From NCBI RefSeq assembly GCF_023283945.1, contig NZ_JAKIKW010000022.1, forward strand, positions 30,905-94,904: a stretch of DNA of 64,000 nucleotides, written 5' to 3'. The notes beneath the pieces were generated by a model, which searched no databases, was not told the DNA's origin, and saw only the letters and a program-made list of their open reading frames with translations. The translations under genes and the position numbers were made by a program. The DNA comes from Shewanella gelidimarina (lineage in GTDB: Bacteria; Pseudomonadota; Gammaproteobacteria; Enterobacterales; Shewanellaceae). The number at the start of each line of letters is the position of its first letter. Position 1 is the stretch's first letter. This document shows, one piece after another, positions 32,939 to 43,539 of the stretch.

Positions 32939-35900
32939 TTATTTCTGCGAACGACGTCGCACACCTAACAAGCCTAACAGTAAAACGGATAGCCCCATTG
33001 CTCCACCACTAGACTCGCTAGGCTCTGGTTCTGCAGCAACCACTTCTGCTTTAATAGTGATGGTGGCGCTAGCAACTGCAGCTGTCTTAGTGCCATTGCT
33101 GACGGTAAGCTCTAAAACTGCGCTGCTATCGGCTTCAACATCCGGCAGGGTGATACTAATATCCGCTGTTGTTGTATCGTCGATAGTGATGATTGGGCCT
33201 GAAACCTGCGCCCAGCTATAAGTCAGCACATCGTCAACATTTGGCGCTGTGCTGTCTGTTGCAGATAAACGCACCACAGTTTGCTCTTCAGCGCTAACAT
33301 TGACGCTACTATCACCATTAATGAGGGCAACCGGCACACCTTCAAGTTGTACTGGACCTACCGTTTCACTCATGCTGACATTATTAACCGTGTGCGATAC
33401 ATCAAAGCTCAATGTTTTCGACATGATTTGCTCAGCAGTATTAAACACTAAGACAATGTTCTGCAGCTCGCTATTAGCAGCTTGAGTCACTGTCCAGCTC
33501 AGCGTTTGTCCATCAATAGCACCAGCATGGCTATCACTTTCGATGCTAAGGCCTTCAGGGATACTGGTTTGAATGTTAAACATCATCGCTTCATCGCTGG
33601 CATTGGCTGCTAGTTCAATATTAAGTGTGAGCATGTCGCCGGTATTAACCAGTTCACTATCAACAGAGCTAGTGACGTAAGTGGCATTGCGGTATAGCTC
33701 AATTGGCATTAGGCCAATGTTGTTTGCCGCGTTTTGCCCTGTGCCAATTTCAAGCGCAGTAATGTACAGAGTGTCTGCTTTAAGATCTTTGTCCCAGTTT
33801 AGTACTAGACCGATATCGTCATTGGCGTCTACTTGAGCATTAAAATCTACCGTTACGCTAGCATCGTCTTTATCGATAATCGCCAGTTCAATGGTAACGT
33901 CATCTATCGCGTCCGAAGGCGCAGATGTATCACCAAAGTTATGCACTGCAATATAGTAACTACCTGCTTGCGGGTCGTTGACTTCGCAAGTTTCTAAGGC
34001 CGTTTCAGTCGCACTCATACAAAGGAAGGTTTCCATTTCGTAGAAATCGTCTGGCTTACCGTTGTAGTTTGCATCGCGGCCAATGTAGAGATCGAGGTCC
34101 GGCGATGTGGTGTCTTTGATCCGCGCCACAATGCGCTTGGTATTCGGCGTAACGTTAATCAGTTTTGAGTAGAAATAGTTGCTGTCGTTATAGACATTAC
34201 CTGGCCAATTAGCTGTGTCGCTATCATCTCGAGGAAGACTGGCTTTAATGACTTCAACTTCAGCAAGTTCAAATACCGCAACTTGTAGATCACTAGTACC
34301 GACGGTTGTGATGCCTTCAATGGCTGCGCTGCCCTTATCTTTACCCGTTTCTAGGTAAGTGTCTTGAGGAAAGCTACCTGCTACAAAGGTGCCTATCACC
34401 GGCATAGCCGAAGGCGTTAGGTTGGTGTCTGCTGGTGTCAGCAGTAATCTACCCATGCCATATTCAGAGTTAAAGCCATTCGAAATTGTTGCGGTAACAT
34501 CTAAAGTAATACTTTCACCAGCGGCCAAAGTAAAGCTGCTTGGCGAAGCACTCACCGTTAACCCTTCTACGCTTGCATCACCGCTGCTGGCCCAAGTTGA
34601 AGCCGATGTTGCGGTAAATGTACGCGTCCAGTTACAGCTGATCATGCAATCACTTTGCACCGCTGATGGCATGTTCATCTCTTCAGGCTTACCACCAGTA
34701 TCAGGGTTGGCATCAATATATTCTTGGTAGGTCACATCCATAATGAGACCGGTATTGAGTGCCTTGCTAATACGTATGCTACCGGCACCTGAATCGAAGA
34801 AGTCTGATGCGGTTACGCCGTCATCTTTACGAGTATTGAACTCGGCACTGAGCATTAATGCAGATTGCAGTTCAGCTGGAGTCCATTCAGGTTTTAGTGC
34901 GGTGATTAATGCCATCGCGCCAGCCACATGGGGGCTAGACATCGATGTACCGTCCATAAAGGTATAAGGTGATTCCGTTTTCTCTTCACGCCAGGGCTGG
35001 TATTCAGAGTTGGCCGCATAAATCGCCACGCCGGGTGCTGCAACGTGAGGTGTGAGCCAGCGATTCATGATGGGTTCTGGACCACGAGAGGTAAAGACCG
35101 CCGCGATATCGGCACTATCAGGGTCACTTTCCATGGTTGAGCTGCCAATGGTAGCGGTGTGATCGCTACCAGTTGCTAACCAAGCTGTTAATTCATTGCC
35201 CTGTGCAGCATCAATATGAATGGCTGGCAGAGCATGGAAATCGGCATCAACGGTTTCAGAACCCCCGTCCATGTTAATCAAGATCATTCCGCCGGCACCA
35301 CCTGCTAGGGCGTTAGTCCCTTTTGATACGCGAGCGATTTCACCGCGTTGGCAAATCACTATCTCACCATTAAAAGTGTTTGCCTCAAACGGCTCTAAAC
35401 AGTCAGCATCACCGAAATCAGCCGCATGTAGGACCTTAGCGGTGATCCCTGCAGTTGCTGCTTTACCGGTTAACGTCGCAAGTGAAGACTCTCCGCCAGT
35501 AAAGCTAATATCTTTTGCTGTGAAGCTGCGGTCATGGGTATAAGCCGCAACGGTGGTGAGCCAAGGAGCGTTGCCCGGTGAGCCAATCGTTTCAGGTTCT
35601 GGCCCTGAGTTACCCGCAGATGTTGCTACATGTATGCCGGCTTCGCGTGCGGATAAAAAGGCTGCAGCATCAGTGTCATACCATGGATTACTCGCGCCAC
35701 CACCCACAGAGTAGTTGAGTACTTGCACGCCATGTTCAATAGCATGCTCTACCGCAAGTGCAGTTACATCGCTCCAACAACCAGCATCCGCTGCGCAGAC
35801 TTGGTAAGAAATAATATTCGCATGCGGCGCAACACCACTGATCTGACCGAACGTAAAGTCAGCTTTGTCGCCGACGACGTTATAGATAGGCACGTTTTTG

Positions 35901-36766
35901 ACCACGTTACCGGCAGTGGTTGATGCGGTGTGAGAACCATGACCATTGTGATCAATACCAATAACATCATCACCCTCAGGGGTGTAGTCTGCAAGCACAC
36001 CGTCGTTAGCCCAAATGCCAATCAACTTATCGTTACAGTAGTGTGCTAGCTCAGAGTCAGCACAGTGTCCAAGGTAAACGCCTTCGCCTAACGGGTTGAT
36101 GTGGTCATAACCATCACCACCCACATCGGCAAATGAAGGGTTGAAAGCACTGATGCCGGTATCGAGAATACCAACAATAACACCTTCACCTTTGGTCGCT
36201 ATACCTGTTGCAGTGCCATCCCATGCTGATGGAGCCTGAATATGTTTAGGGCCTGAGTCCGTGGTGAGATGACGGCGCTGAACTTTTTGCACCAGCTTTA
36301 CACCAGCAACGTTTTGTAGTTGCGTGGCTTCCAGCTCACTTAACTGGGTGCTAAAGCCGTTAAGCGCTATTTGGTAGTTGCTCTCAATGCTGAGTTCTCG
36401 ATTTAGGCTTGTTTGAGCACGCTGAAGAGTGGAGCCTGATTGTTGAGATAGATACTTCAGATAACTCTGACTCGCAGCGCTTTGTACATTGAGGGTCCCG
36501 TTATCTGTGCGCTTGTTGGATTCATTGCTAAGCAGGCTGGTGGCCTTAAGGTTAGCGATATCACCTTTATAGGTTGCTAAAGGTTGGTCATCGAGCAGCA
36601 CCATATAGAGGTTATCTGTATTACGTTTGCTGGCTTGTAGTTTATTTGTACGCTGACCGCTATCTGCATCTAGGCCGCGACTATCGGTCATATTAGCCTG
36701 AGATACAGGGCTTAATACCATGCTGAGCGCTACCGCGATAAGGCTTTTTTTATACGTTAATTTCAC
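32939..36766 (-). CDS. Secreted subtilisin-like protease with GlyGly-CTERM
   Basis: 1275 residues. GTG 36766 follows GAGG at 8 bases. A signal peptide (1-24), an I9-type propeptide (about 50-166), and an S8 domain (about 185-660) with Asp202 (GILDTG), His276 (NGHGSH), oxyanion Asn385 (SAGNSG) and Ser608 (DGTSMSSPHVAG) are all intact. A PA insert lies at about 430-535. Fibronectin-like and Ig-like regions follow. The tail SSGGAMGLSVLLLGLLGVRR is a GlyGly-CTERM signal, which in the family is cut by rhombosortase during type II secretion to the cell surface. Likely an extracellular nutritional protease. Confidence 0.95.
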   Translation of the reverse strand: MKLTYKKSLIAVALSMVLSPVSQANMTDSRGLDADSGQRTNKLQASKRNTDNLYMVLLDDQPLATYKGDIANLKATSLLSNESNKRTDNGTLNVQSAASQSYLKYLSQQSGSTLQRAQTSLNRELSIESNYQIALNGFSTQLSELEATQLQNVAGVKLVQKVQRRHLTTDSGPKHIQAPSAWDGTATGIATKGEGVIVGILDTGISAFNPSFADVGGDGYDHINPLGEGVYLGHCADSELAHYCNDKLIGIWANDGVLADYTPEGDDVIGIDHNGHGSHTASTTAGNVVKNVPIYNVVGDKADFTFGQISGVAPHANIISYQVCAADAGCWSDVTALAVEHAIEHGVQVLNYSVGGGASNPWYDTDAAAFLSAREAGIHVATSAGNSGPEPETIGSPGNAPWLTTVAAYTHDRSFTAKDISFTGGESSLATLTGKAATAGITAKVLHAADFGDADCLEPFEANTFNGEIVICQRGEIARVSKGTNALAGGAGGMILINMDGGSETVDADFHALPAIHIDAAQGNELTAWLATGSDHTATIGSSTMESDPDSADIAAVFTSRGPEPIMNRWLTPHVAAPGVAIYAANSEYQPWREEKTESPYTFMDGTSMSSPHVAGAMALITALKPEWTPAELQSALMLSAEFNTRKDDGVTASDFFDSGAGSIRISKALNTGLIMDVTYQEYIDANPDTGGKPEEMNMPSAVQSDCMISCNWTRTFTATSASTWASSGDASVEGLTVSASPSSFTLAAGESITLDVTATISNGFNSEYGMGRLLLTPADTNLTPSAMPVIGTFVAGSFPQDTYLETGKDKGSAAIEGITTVGTSDLQVAVFELAEVEVIKASLPRDDSDTANWPGNVYNDSNYFYSKLINVTPNTKRIVARIKDTTSPDLDLYIGRDANYNGKPDDFYEMETFLCMSATETALETCEVNDPQAGSYYIAVHNFGDTSAPSDAIDDVTIELAIIDKDDASVTVDFNAQVDANDDIGLVLNWDKDLKADTLYITALEIGTGQNAANNIGLMPIELYRNATYVTSSVDSELVNTGDMLTLNIELAANASDEAMMFNIQTSIPEGLSIESDSHAGAIDGQTLSWTVTQAANSELQNIVLVFNTAEQIMSKTLSFDVSHTVNNVSMSETVGPVQLEGVPVALINGDSSVNVSAEEQTVVRLSATDSTAPNVDDVLTYSWAQVSGPIITIDDTTTADISITLPDVEADSSAVLELTVSNGTKTAAVASATITIKAEVVAAEPEPSESSGGAMGLSVLLLGLLGVRRRSQK

Positions 36767-37440
36767 CTGGTCTTCCTCGCTATTTATCTATTTTTATAAT
36801 TTGTGTTTTCCCCTGTTGCGACGGATTGCCGCGAACAGTCAATTTAGTTGGAGTTGTTAATTCGACGTAAACTTGATACCCCATCGAAACCATGTTGAGC
36901 AAATAACTCACTACTATTCGACTTCACTTATCCTTCATTTCTTTTTCAATTCCTTTAAATACATGTAGTTATCAATATTGTTTGTATCGAAATGTATCTG
37001 TTTTTTTTGCTTTCATGAGTGATCTTTTACAGTGATGTCTTGATGATTAAGGCTGGCTTGAAAAGGGGGGGGATGTCTTGAAAGCCAATGTGGTTGTACG
37101 TTACAGGCCAAACAACGCAATAAATACGAGTTGAAGTGTTGGTGCTAGCCGAAAAATGTTGAATTTGACAGACATTTACGTGGCGTTGAAGTTGAAATCG
37201 TTGTTTATATGATTAATGCGCTTGGTTTTAAGATGTTGTATTTAAAACGAATGAAGGTTAATTGAAAGAGAAAAGAAACAAAATGAAAGGCGGAATGCTT
37301 GTTGTTTGTCTGCAATTGAAAGAAAACCATAGAGGTGGAAAGTTAATAAGTTGTTAGCCGGGTGTAGCGATGTGACTGGTTAGCCTTAAACGATTCGACC
37401 AAACAATAAAAATAATGTCGCAACTTCTTAGGGAAAAAAT
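36767..37440. other. Divergent promoter region between two subtilases
   Basis: 674 bp, AT-rich, no gene. No clear operator or shared repeat could be picked out. The divergent gene starts suggest joint control of both proteins. Confidence 0.4.
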
Positions 37441-40400
37441 ATGTCATTTAAAAAATCTAAATTGGCAACGTGCATAGCACTCGCTGCCATGGTGCCAGCC
37501 ACAATTGCAGTTGCACAATCAACAGACGCGTTATCTGTATACAGTGCGACCGCAAAGAAAGACCAAATGGTGACTTTTAACGTCTACCTTTCAGATGTGG
37601 GTTCACTGACTAAGGCTACGGTTAATAACAAAAAGAAATTTGCCGCTAATCTTAAGCAAGTCAATGCGATGCAGACAACGGTCCTGACTGAAATTATGGC
37701 ACTCGATGGCAACATCAAGTCACTGCCGGGTGCTAAAATTTTTGGTAACTTTATCCGTATACAAGCGGATGCATCATACGCTAATAAATTAAAAAGCATT
37801 GCGGGAGTTAAGGCGGTTGTGGCTGAAGTGACTTCGGCAGTAATACCAGCCAATGCGATGGCGAAGCCTACAGTAAGATCCCTCTCTGCCGCTACTAAAG
37901 CCCCTGCATTGGTTGATGATATGACCGCAGGAGAAGGCATTAAAGTCGCTATTATTGGTTCTGGTGTCGATTATACTCACATCGGACTTGGCGGTGACGG
38001 CGAAGCTGCAACTTACGGCGCAGCGATGGAAAATGCAGTCAACGCATTCGACGGTTTCCCAACTGATGTTGTGGTTGAAGGCATGGATTTAAGCAGTGAT
38101 GCAGGTTGGGGTTTAGATCCAAACCCAATCGATCAGAACGTTTATTACACTCGTGAACGTGATGGTGCAAGCCACAATACTGGCCACGGTACGCGTTTGG
38201 CGAGTGTGGTTCACTCATTGGCTCCTGGGGCAACCATAGCTGCGTATAAAACCTCGAATGTATCAGACCCTTATGGAAGCGGATATCGCATCAGCGGTGA
38301 ATCAAGCAGCACATTTATGCTGGCACTCGAATATGCGCTGGATCCTAACCAAGATGGTAGTTTTGATGACCGAGCGGACATCATCGTAGTTGATGCCATT
38401 GGTGGTAGTGCATTTTATGCACCATCAGATAATGGTATTTCAGGCTCAGTGGTTGAGGCACATGCGATTGAAATGGCGTCAGCACTCGGTGCATTAGTTG
38501 TGGTTAACGCTGGAACGGGCGGCGACTGGTTTGATAACCGCTTTAATATGACATGGCGCGGTGCCGCGCCGAGTGCATTGACAGTAGGCGGTATGACCAC
38601 CGATGCAGACGACAAGATGATGGTGACTGAAAGCACCCCTCATGGTCCTGTTCGTGGCGCAAATGGTTACAGCAAGCCTGACATGGTTAGCTACGCAGAA
38701 GATATTGATGTGGCTGTTGTTGGTGGCGGTGACCAAATGGATACAGCATCAAGCACAGTGATGGCAGTGGCTCGTGTCGCTGCGGCAGCTGCAATACTTA
38801 AATCAAAGCGACAAGATCTATCGATGGTAGAGATCAAAGCACTGTTGATGAATACTGCAGATAACAATGTGATGAACCTTGCCAATGAACAGGCAGACTT
38901 AGTATTAATTGGTAATGGTGTAGAGAATATCGACGCTGCAATGAACTCTTCAGTGGTGGCTTGGGAGAAAAACAGCTATCAACCAAATCTGAGCTTCGGC
39001 TTTGAAGAAGGGGTCGGTGTACAGCGCTTTGTGAAAGAGGTGCAACTGAAAAACCTAGCTGAAGAAACGGTTACTTACCAAGTTGCTATGAGTTCGATGG
39101 CTGAGTCAGGTGATGCGGCGTTAACATGGGATGTACCTACCAGTGTTAGTGTTCCAGCGGGACAAACCGTTGTATTCCCTGTGGTATTAGAAATTGATTT
39201 TACTAAGTTAGAGAACTGGCCAATTAAGACGGCGAGTGACTTTAGCTCTGAGAACTGGTCGAAAGTAGAGCTGACGGGTCAACTGCAATTAACTGCAGAA
39301 GAGAAGCCTACCGTCAATATGAGCTGGTTAGTTAAACCTCGTTCAGGTACTGAAATCTCAAGAGATTTTAGTACCTTTGAAGAGCAGTTTGGCTCTGAAC
39401 TGGCTCAAAAGTTTAGCCCTCAAGCAGGTGCTTATGTACAACAGTTTACCAATACTAGCGCTACAGAGACTACGTTTGCGGTGTTTCCTGCGATGCATCA
39501 TCAGAAACAGCTTCCAGAAGGCAAAGAAAACACCCAAGGCAATATGCCGAATGTAGTCGGTGGTGGTGTTTATGACGAAGCCATGTGTACTGTTTCAGGA
39601 AAAAAATTAGTGGTTGCAGGCCGTTTCTTTAAGCCTAACGACGCCGGTATGGCGAATCACTTTGATAAAGGTGGCGCTGCGCTAATTTGGTGGAATGTTT
39701 ATCAAGAGCAGTTTGTGCTCGATAATGAGTTTGATAAAGGGGTGAATGGCGAGCCTTATGCATGGGATGAAACGACTCAGATGGTGATGGGTGGTTTTAT
39801 TGAGCCCGATGAGAATGGCGCGCCAGCATCATGGTTCATCGACTACAACCAAGAATATGATTGGACTCAACCACGTAAACGTTACATCAAGTCTAAGCTT
39901 CCTACGTATATGACAGGTCATGGGCAAAACTTTGTCTCTCAGTATTGCTTAGAAGATCTTTACCACGGTGAGAACATGGACAGCATCGAAGAGCTTGATC
40001 AAAATCATGGTTGGATCTTTGCGACTGACCGCGATGCCGTTGCCAATCTCGGCGAGCCGATGATCCAATTCAACCCCGTTAAGTACGGCAAGATACAGAC
40101 CGATTCCTACTTTGACTGGATGACAGGTGAGTTGAAGGAAGTTGAAAGTAACTCTGGTGGTCTACCGCTCATCTCACGACTGGTCGCAGAGGGTGAGACA
40201 AAAGAGTATAGCCCAATGATGACGTTGGCTGCTGGTGAAACAGTAGAACTGGGGATGGCTAACGACTGTAACTTTAGCTTCAACATTGGCGGTGGTGGTT
40301 GCGATAACCAGGGGATGATGTTGATAAGTCTAGAGGATAACTGGGGCATGACATCACCATTGGGACAAGGCAGTTATGGATTAATGGCTCACCCGCTTGA

Positions 40401-41100
40401 CGGTCAAATTCACCGTGTTGATGAAGATGCTGAAATAGGGACTGTGCTAGCGAAAGTGGTACTCGACTCTGAAACCTTCTTTGCTTCGGCGAACTTTGAC
40501 TCTGAGTGGTCTCCGTATTCGTTGAGCTTAGCCAATGCGATACCAGGGGACCCATTCTCAGTGAGTAGCCAAGGTGAGATCATCGTTAGTAATCCAGCAG
40601 CCTTGGACTATGATGCTGGCAACTTGAGCTTTAACCTTGAGATTATTGGGCACCAGGGTAATTCGTATACCGCGGTGTCTAACGTGACGGTGATGATTAA
40701 CAACGTCAATGATATCGCCCCTGAGCTTGTTAGTGAAATGCCTGCGATTTCTATGGATGAAACGGGTGCTGCTGAGATTGACGCCGCTATGTACTTTACT
40801 GAAGCAGAGGGTGATGCATTAACCTACACTGCAACAGGATTACCTGAAGGGCTAAGCATTGATAGTGTTTCTGGCATGATTAGTGGTAGTGCAACTGCTG
40901 GTGCCGCGGGTGAATATAGCGTTGTAGTGACGGCCGATGATTCAGTTAACAAAACCGAAGCAAGTTTTGTAATGACATTGAATGCGCCAGCACCTGCTCC
41001 TGAAGCACCAGCTAATGATAGCGATAGTGGCGGTAGCTTAGGTATTAGCTTACTGAGCCTATTTGCTCTGCTGGGTCTGCGTCGAAAGATTCGTCGATAA
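37441..41100 (+). CDS. Catalytically degenerate subtilase-fold protein, GlyGly-CTERM
   Basis: 1219 residues with a signal peptide, propeptide-like region and S8 fold. The catalytic positions have changed. Where the active partner has LDTG, this has IGSG (Gly173). The His is kept (GHGTRLAS, His249). The oxyanion Asn is Thr359 (NAGTGG). The Ser motif GTSMSSPHV is STVMAVARV (Val440). It should not be a serine protease. C-terminal parts include cadherin-like and He_PIG-type repeats (about 1000-1185) and a GlyGly-CTERM tail, SGGSLGISLLSLFALLGLRR. It may be a surface binding protein or a partner of the divergent protease. Confidence 0.88.
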   Translation: MSFKKSKLATCIALAAMVPATIAVAQSTDALSVYSATAKKDQMVTFNVYLSDVGSLTKATVNNKKKFAANLKQVNAMQTTVLTEIMALDGNIKSLPGAKIFGNFIRIQADASYANKLKSIAGVKAVVAEVTSAVIPANAMAKPTVRSLSAATKAPALVDDMTAGEGIKVAIIGSGVDYTHIGLGGDGEAATYGAAMENAVNAFDGFPTDVVVEGMDLSSDAGWGLDPNPIDQNVYYTRERDGASHNTGHGTRLASVVHSLAPGATIAAYKTSNVSDPYGSGYRISGESSSTFMLALEYALDPNQDGSFDDRADIIVVDAIGGSAFYAPSDNGISGSVVEAHAIEMASALGALVVVNAGTGGDWFDNRFNMTWRGAAPSALTVGGMTTDADDKMMVTESTPHGPVRGANGYSKPDMVSYAEDIDVAVVGGGDQMDTASSTVMAVARVAAAAAILKSKRQDLSMVEIKALLMNTADNNVMNLANEQADLVLIGNGVENIDAAMNSSVVAWEKNSYQPNLSFGFEEGVGVQRFVKEVQLKNLAEETVTYQVAMSSMAESGDAALTWDVPTSVSVPAGQTVVFPVVLEIDFTKLENWPIKTASDFSSENWSKVELTGQLQLTAEEKPTVNMSWLVKPRSGTEISRDFSTFEEQFGSELAQKFSPQAGAYVQQFTNTSATETTFAVFPAMHHQKQLPEGKENTQGNMPNVVGGGVYDEAMCTVSGKKLVVAGRFFKPNDAGMANHFDKGGAALIWWNVYQEQFVLDNEFDKGVNGEPYAWDETTQMVMGGFIEPDENGAPASWFIDYNQEYDWTQPRKRYIKSKLPTYMTGHGQNFVSQYCLEDLYHGENMDSIEELDQNHGWIFATDRDAVANLGEPMIQFNPVKYGKIQTDSYFDWMTGELKEVESNSGGLPLISRLVAEGETKEYSPMMTLAAGETVELGMANDCNFSFNIGGGGCDNQGMMLISLEDNWGMTSPLGQGSYGLMAHPLDGQIHRVDEDAEIGTVLAKVVLDSETFFASANFDSEWSPYSLSLANAIPGDPFSVSSQGEIIVSNPAALDYDAGNLSFNLEIIGHQGNSYTAVSNVTVMINNVNDIAPELVSEMPAISMDETGAAEIDAAMYFTEAEGDALTYTATGLPEGLSIDSVSGMISGSATAGAAGEYSVVVTADDSVNKTEASFVMTLNAPAPAPEAPANDSDSGGSLGISLLSLFALLGLRRKIRR

Positions 41101-41136
41101 ATGGCAGTAAACAGATAGGAGGATAACCTCCGATAC

Positions 41137-41168
41137 AAAAAGAGAGCACTTTTAGGTGCTCTCTTTTT
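41137..41168 (+). terminator. Terminator of the degenerate subtilase gene
   Basis: AAAAGAGAGCAC and GTGCTCTCTTTTTT around TTTTAG. A small GGAGG/CCTCC hairpin precedes it at 41117-41130. Confidence 0.92.
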
Positions 41169-41427
41169 TGTCGTTACGCTATTACAAATTGATACAGCTT
41201 GGAAGTGTATCTATTCAATTTAATTCAAGTTACTGATTGTTATAGTGGATGATCATTTTTTTGCCATCAGCAATCTACAGTAATTGTGATTTTAGCGTGG
41301 TTTATTTCTGCTTGTCTGGGTTAGGCCTTGGTTTACATTACCGGCACGGATAAGATGCATGTTACGTAAAGGTTAATCACAAGTTGATTGTTACTTTTAA
41401 CATCTTGTTTTATAAGTAATTATTGGA

Positions 41428-43539
41428 GTGTCGACAATAAATATGATCTTGTTACCAGATCAAAAATACCAGATTGGTCAATGTATCGTAAATTGTCACG
41501 ACATGACGGTCAGCAAAGGAGCTTTATCGGTTACCTTACCGGCGAAAGTGTTCGAGTTTCTTAAACTATTGATCTTACATGCCGGTGAGACCGTCACTAA
41601 AGAGGTGGCGATAGATCAGGTATGGCTGGGTAATATTGAAGTGGGGAAGCGGGGTACAGGCAATGCGATATGGCAGTTAAGAAAAACCATCACCGAACTG
41701 GGCGAAGAGCCGGAACGATACTTTAAAACCATCACCAAAATTGGCTATCAGTTACTGCTTCCTCCTGAAGCTATCATTGATAAACCTCGTCCGTCGTCGC
41801 TATTCTCCTCTGAAACAGTAAAGCAATCACAATCGTTCATTAAACCAGTGGTGACACTTTTTGGCATCGCATTGATTGCCGTCATCGGCTATTTTTTTGC
41901 TTCTATTGGTACAGTAACTAATATGGCTGAGCCGCTCAAGGCAAAGCGTATTACTAATTTTGAAGGAGTAGAGGAGCAAGCCGCAATTTCTCCAGATGGT
42001 CGTTTTATGGCATTTCAATGGCGAAGAGAGCAGAAAAAAGCACAGATTTATATTAAAGATTTAACCGATGCTAACGCGCCATTAAGGCAAGTGTCGATGA
42101 GTGAAGATAAGGAAACATCACCCGCTTGGTCACCAGATGGGCAAGCGTTGGCTTACTTTCGCTTCAGTAGCACAGGTCGTTGTGAACTGCATGTCAGAGA
42201 ACTTATTACCAACCAAGATCGACTTATCGACACTGGATGTATCAGTAGTGGCTATCTACACAGTCTTGATTGGTCTCCAGATGGCAACTTACTCGCTTAT
42301 GCCAAAGCAATTGACGATAGTGTGGCTGTATTTACCTATAATTTTGCCTCATCAGATATCAGTCAATTTTCTTTCCCCACTGCGGGTGAAGAGGATTTAT
42401 TGATGAGCTGGTCGGCGAGCAGTGAAGAATTAGCGGTAGTGCGCTCTGCAGCGATGGATGCCGCCATTATCATACTGTCACAGTTAAATGATGACGTGGT
42501 TAGCGTCATTGAAGGCGAAAGTATGGTGATCGCCCTTGAGTGGGAACAAGCCAGTAACATGCTTTATTTCAATGTCCTGCGTGACGGAGCATTTATGATT
42601 GAGCAGTATGATTTTGCGACTCAATCGATTGCCGATTTCCATCAAGATAATACTATTAGCAGCTTAGCGATTAACGAGAAAAGCAATAATCTGTATTACT
42701 CTCGTCATCTATCTCAAGAGCATATTACAGTGCGCTCATTAACGGATGGACAGGTAAAACATCAGTTAGCTTCATCCTCTCGTGACATGTTTGGACAGTT
42801 TGTGCTGAGCTCGCGAGAGGTGCTTTTTTTGTCTAATCGTAGCGGTACTTGGGAATTATGGGTTAATCAAGAAACGGGCAGTAAACAACTGACTCATCTG
42901 CAGGGGATTGTTGGTGTGCCAGCAGCATCACCGATTGATGAGCAATATGTATTACCTATAAAACCGAAAGGGGCAAAGCACTACGACCTCTACTTAGGTT
43001 TTGTGGGGGGTGATGAGCCCACTAAAATCAGTGGTATTGAAGGTGATGTTAGAAACCCTTCATTTTCTAATGATGGCAGTAAGATCTATTACTCATCAAA
43101 TGTAGATGGACATTGGAGTCTCTATGCCTATCATTTTGATAGTCAACAATCTGATTTTGTAGTGGGGCATGCTGCAAAGTATGGTATTGAGGATAACGTT
43201 GGTGGATTGTATTACAGCCGAGATAACCAGGCTGGGATCTATTATCATCCTCATGATGGTGGTGAAGAAAGGCTGATAACAGCCGAACTGTCGACGAGTG
43301 ATTGGGGGAGTTTCTTTTACCAAAATGATGCGCTGTATTTTTTAAAGCGCTCCGACATCAGCGATCAAATTATTGAGATAGCAGCTGATAATCAACAGCA
43401 GTTACTATTTACTTTACCCGCTGTGAGTATTCGCGGACAACGTGCGTTGGCAAAAGGGGATGACAATACTATTGTGGTGAGTATGTTAGGAATTAATGAT
43501 GCCGATATTTACAGTGTGTCGTTAACTGCGCGTCCTTAG
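41428..43539 (+). CDS. CadC/ToxR-like membrane regulator with PD40 repeats
   Basis: 703 residues. An N-terminal OmpR-type winged helix (about 10-112, ending FKTITKIGYQLL), a membrane helix (about 138-158, VVTLFGIALIAVIGYFFAS), then a periplasmic beta-propeller of TolB/PD40 repeats (AISPDGRFMAF, AWSPDGQALAY, DWSPDGNLLAY). Such proteins bind DNA while anchored in the inner membrane and sense an envelope signal. The start is uncertain: GTG 41428 overlaps its ribosome site, while ATG 41443 has GGAG 14 bases upstream. It is downstream of the subtilase pair and may control it or the convergent Omp85 gene. Confidence 0.87.
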   Translation: MSTINMILLPDQKYQIGQCIVNCHDMTVSKGALSVTLPAKVFEFLKLLILHAGETVTKEVAIDQVWLGNIEVGKRGTGNAIWQLRKTITELGEEPERYFKTITKIGYQLLLPPEAIIDKPRPSSLFSSETVKQSQSFIKPVVTLFGIALIAVIGYFFASIGTVTNMAEPLKAKRITNFEGVEEQAAISPDGRFMAFQWRREQKKAQIYIKDLTDANAPLRQVSMSEDKETSPAWSPDGQALAYFRFSSTGRCELHVRELITNQDRLIDTGCISSGYLHSLDWSPDGNLLAYAKAIDDSVAVFTYNFASSDISQFSFPTAGEEDLLMSWSASSEELAVVRSAAMDAAIIILSQLNDDVVSVIEGESMVIALEWEQASNMLYFNVLRDGAFMIEQYDFATQSIADFHQDNTISSLAINEKSNNLYYSRHLSQEHITVRSLTDGQVKHQLASSSRDMFGQFVLSSREVLFLSNRSGTWELWVNQETGSKQLTHLQGIVGVPAASPIDEQYVLPIKPKGAKHYDLYLGFVGGDEPTKISGIEGDVRNPSFSNDGSKIYYSSNVDGHWSLYAYHFDSQQSDFVVGHAAKYGIEDNVGGLYYSRDNQAGIYYHPHDGGEERLITAELSTSDWGSFFYQNDALYFLKRSDISDQIIEIAADNQQQLLFTLPAVSIRGQRALAKGDDNTIVVSMLGINDADIYSVSLTARP

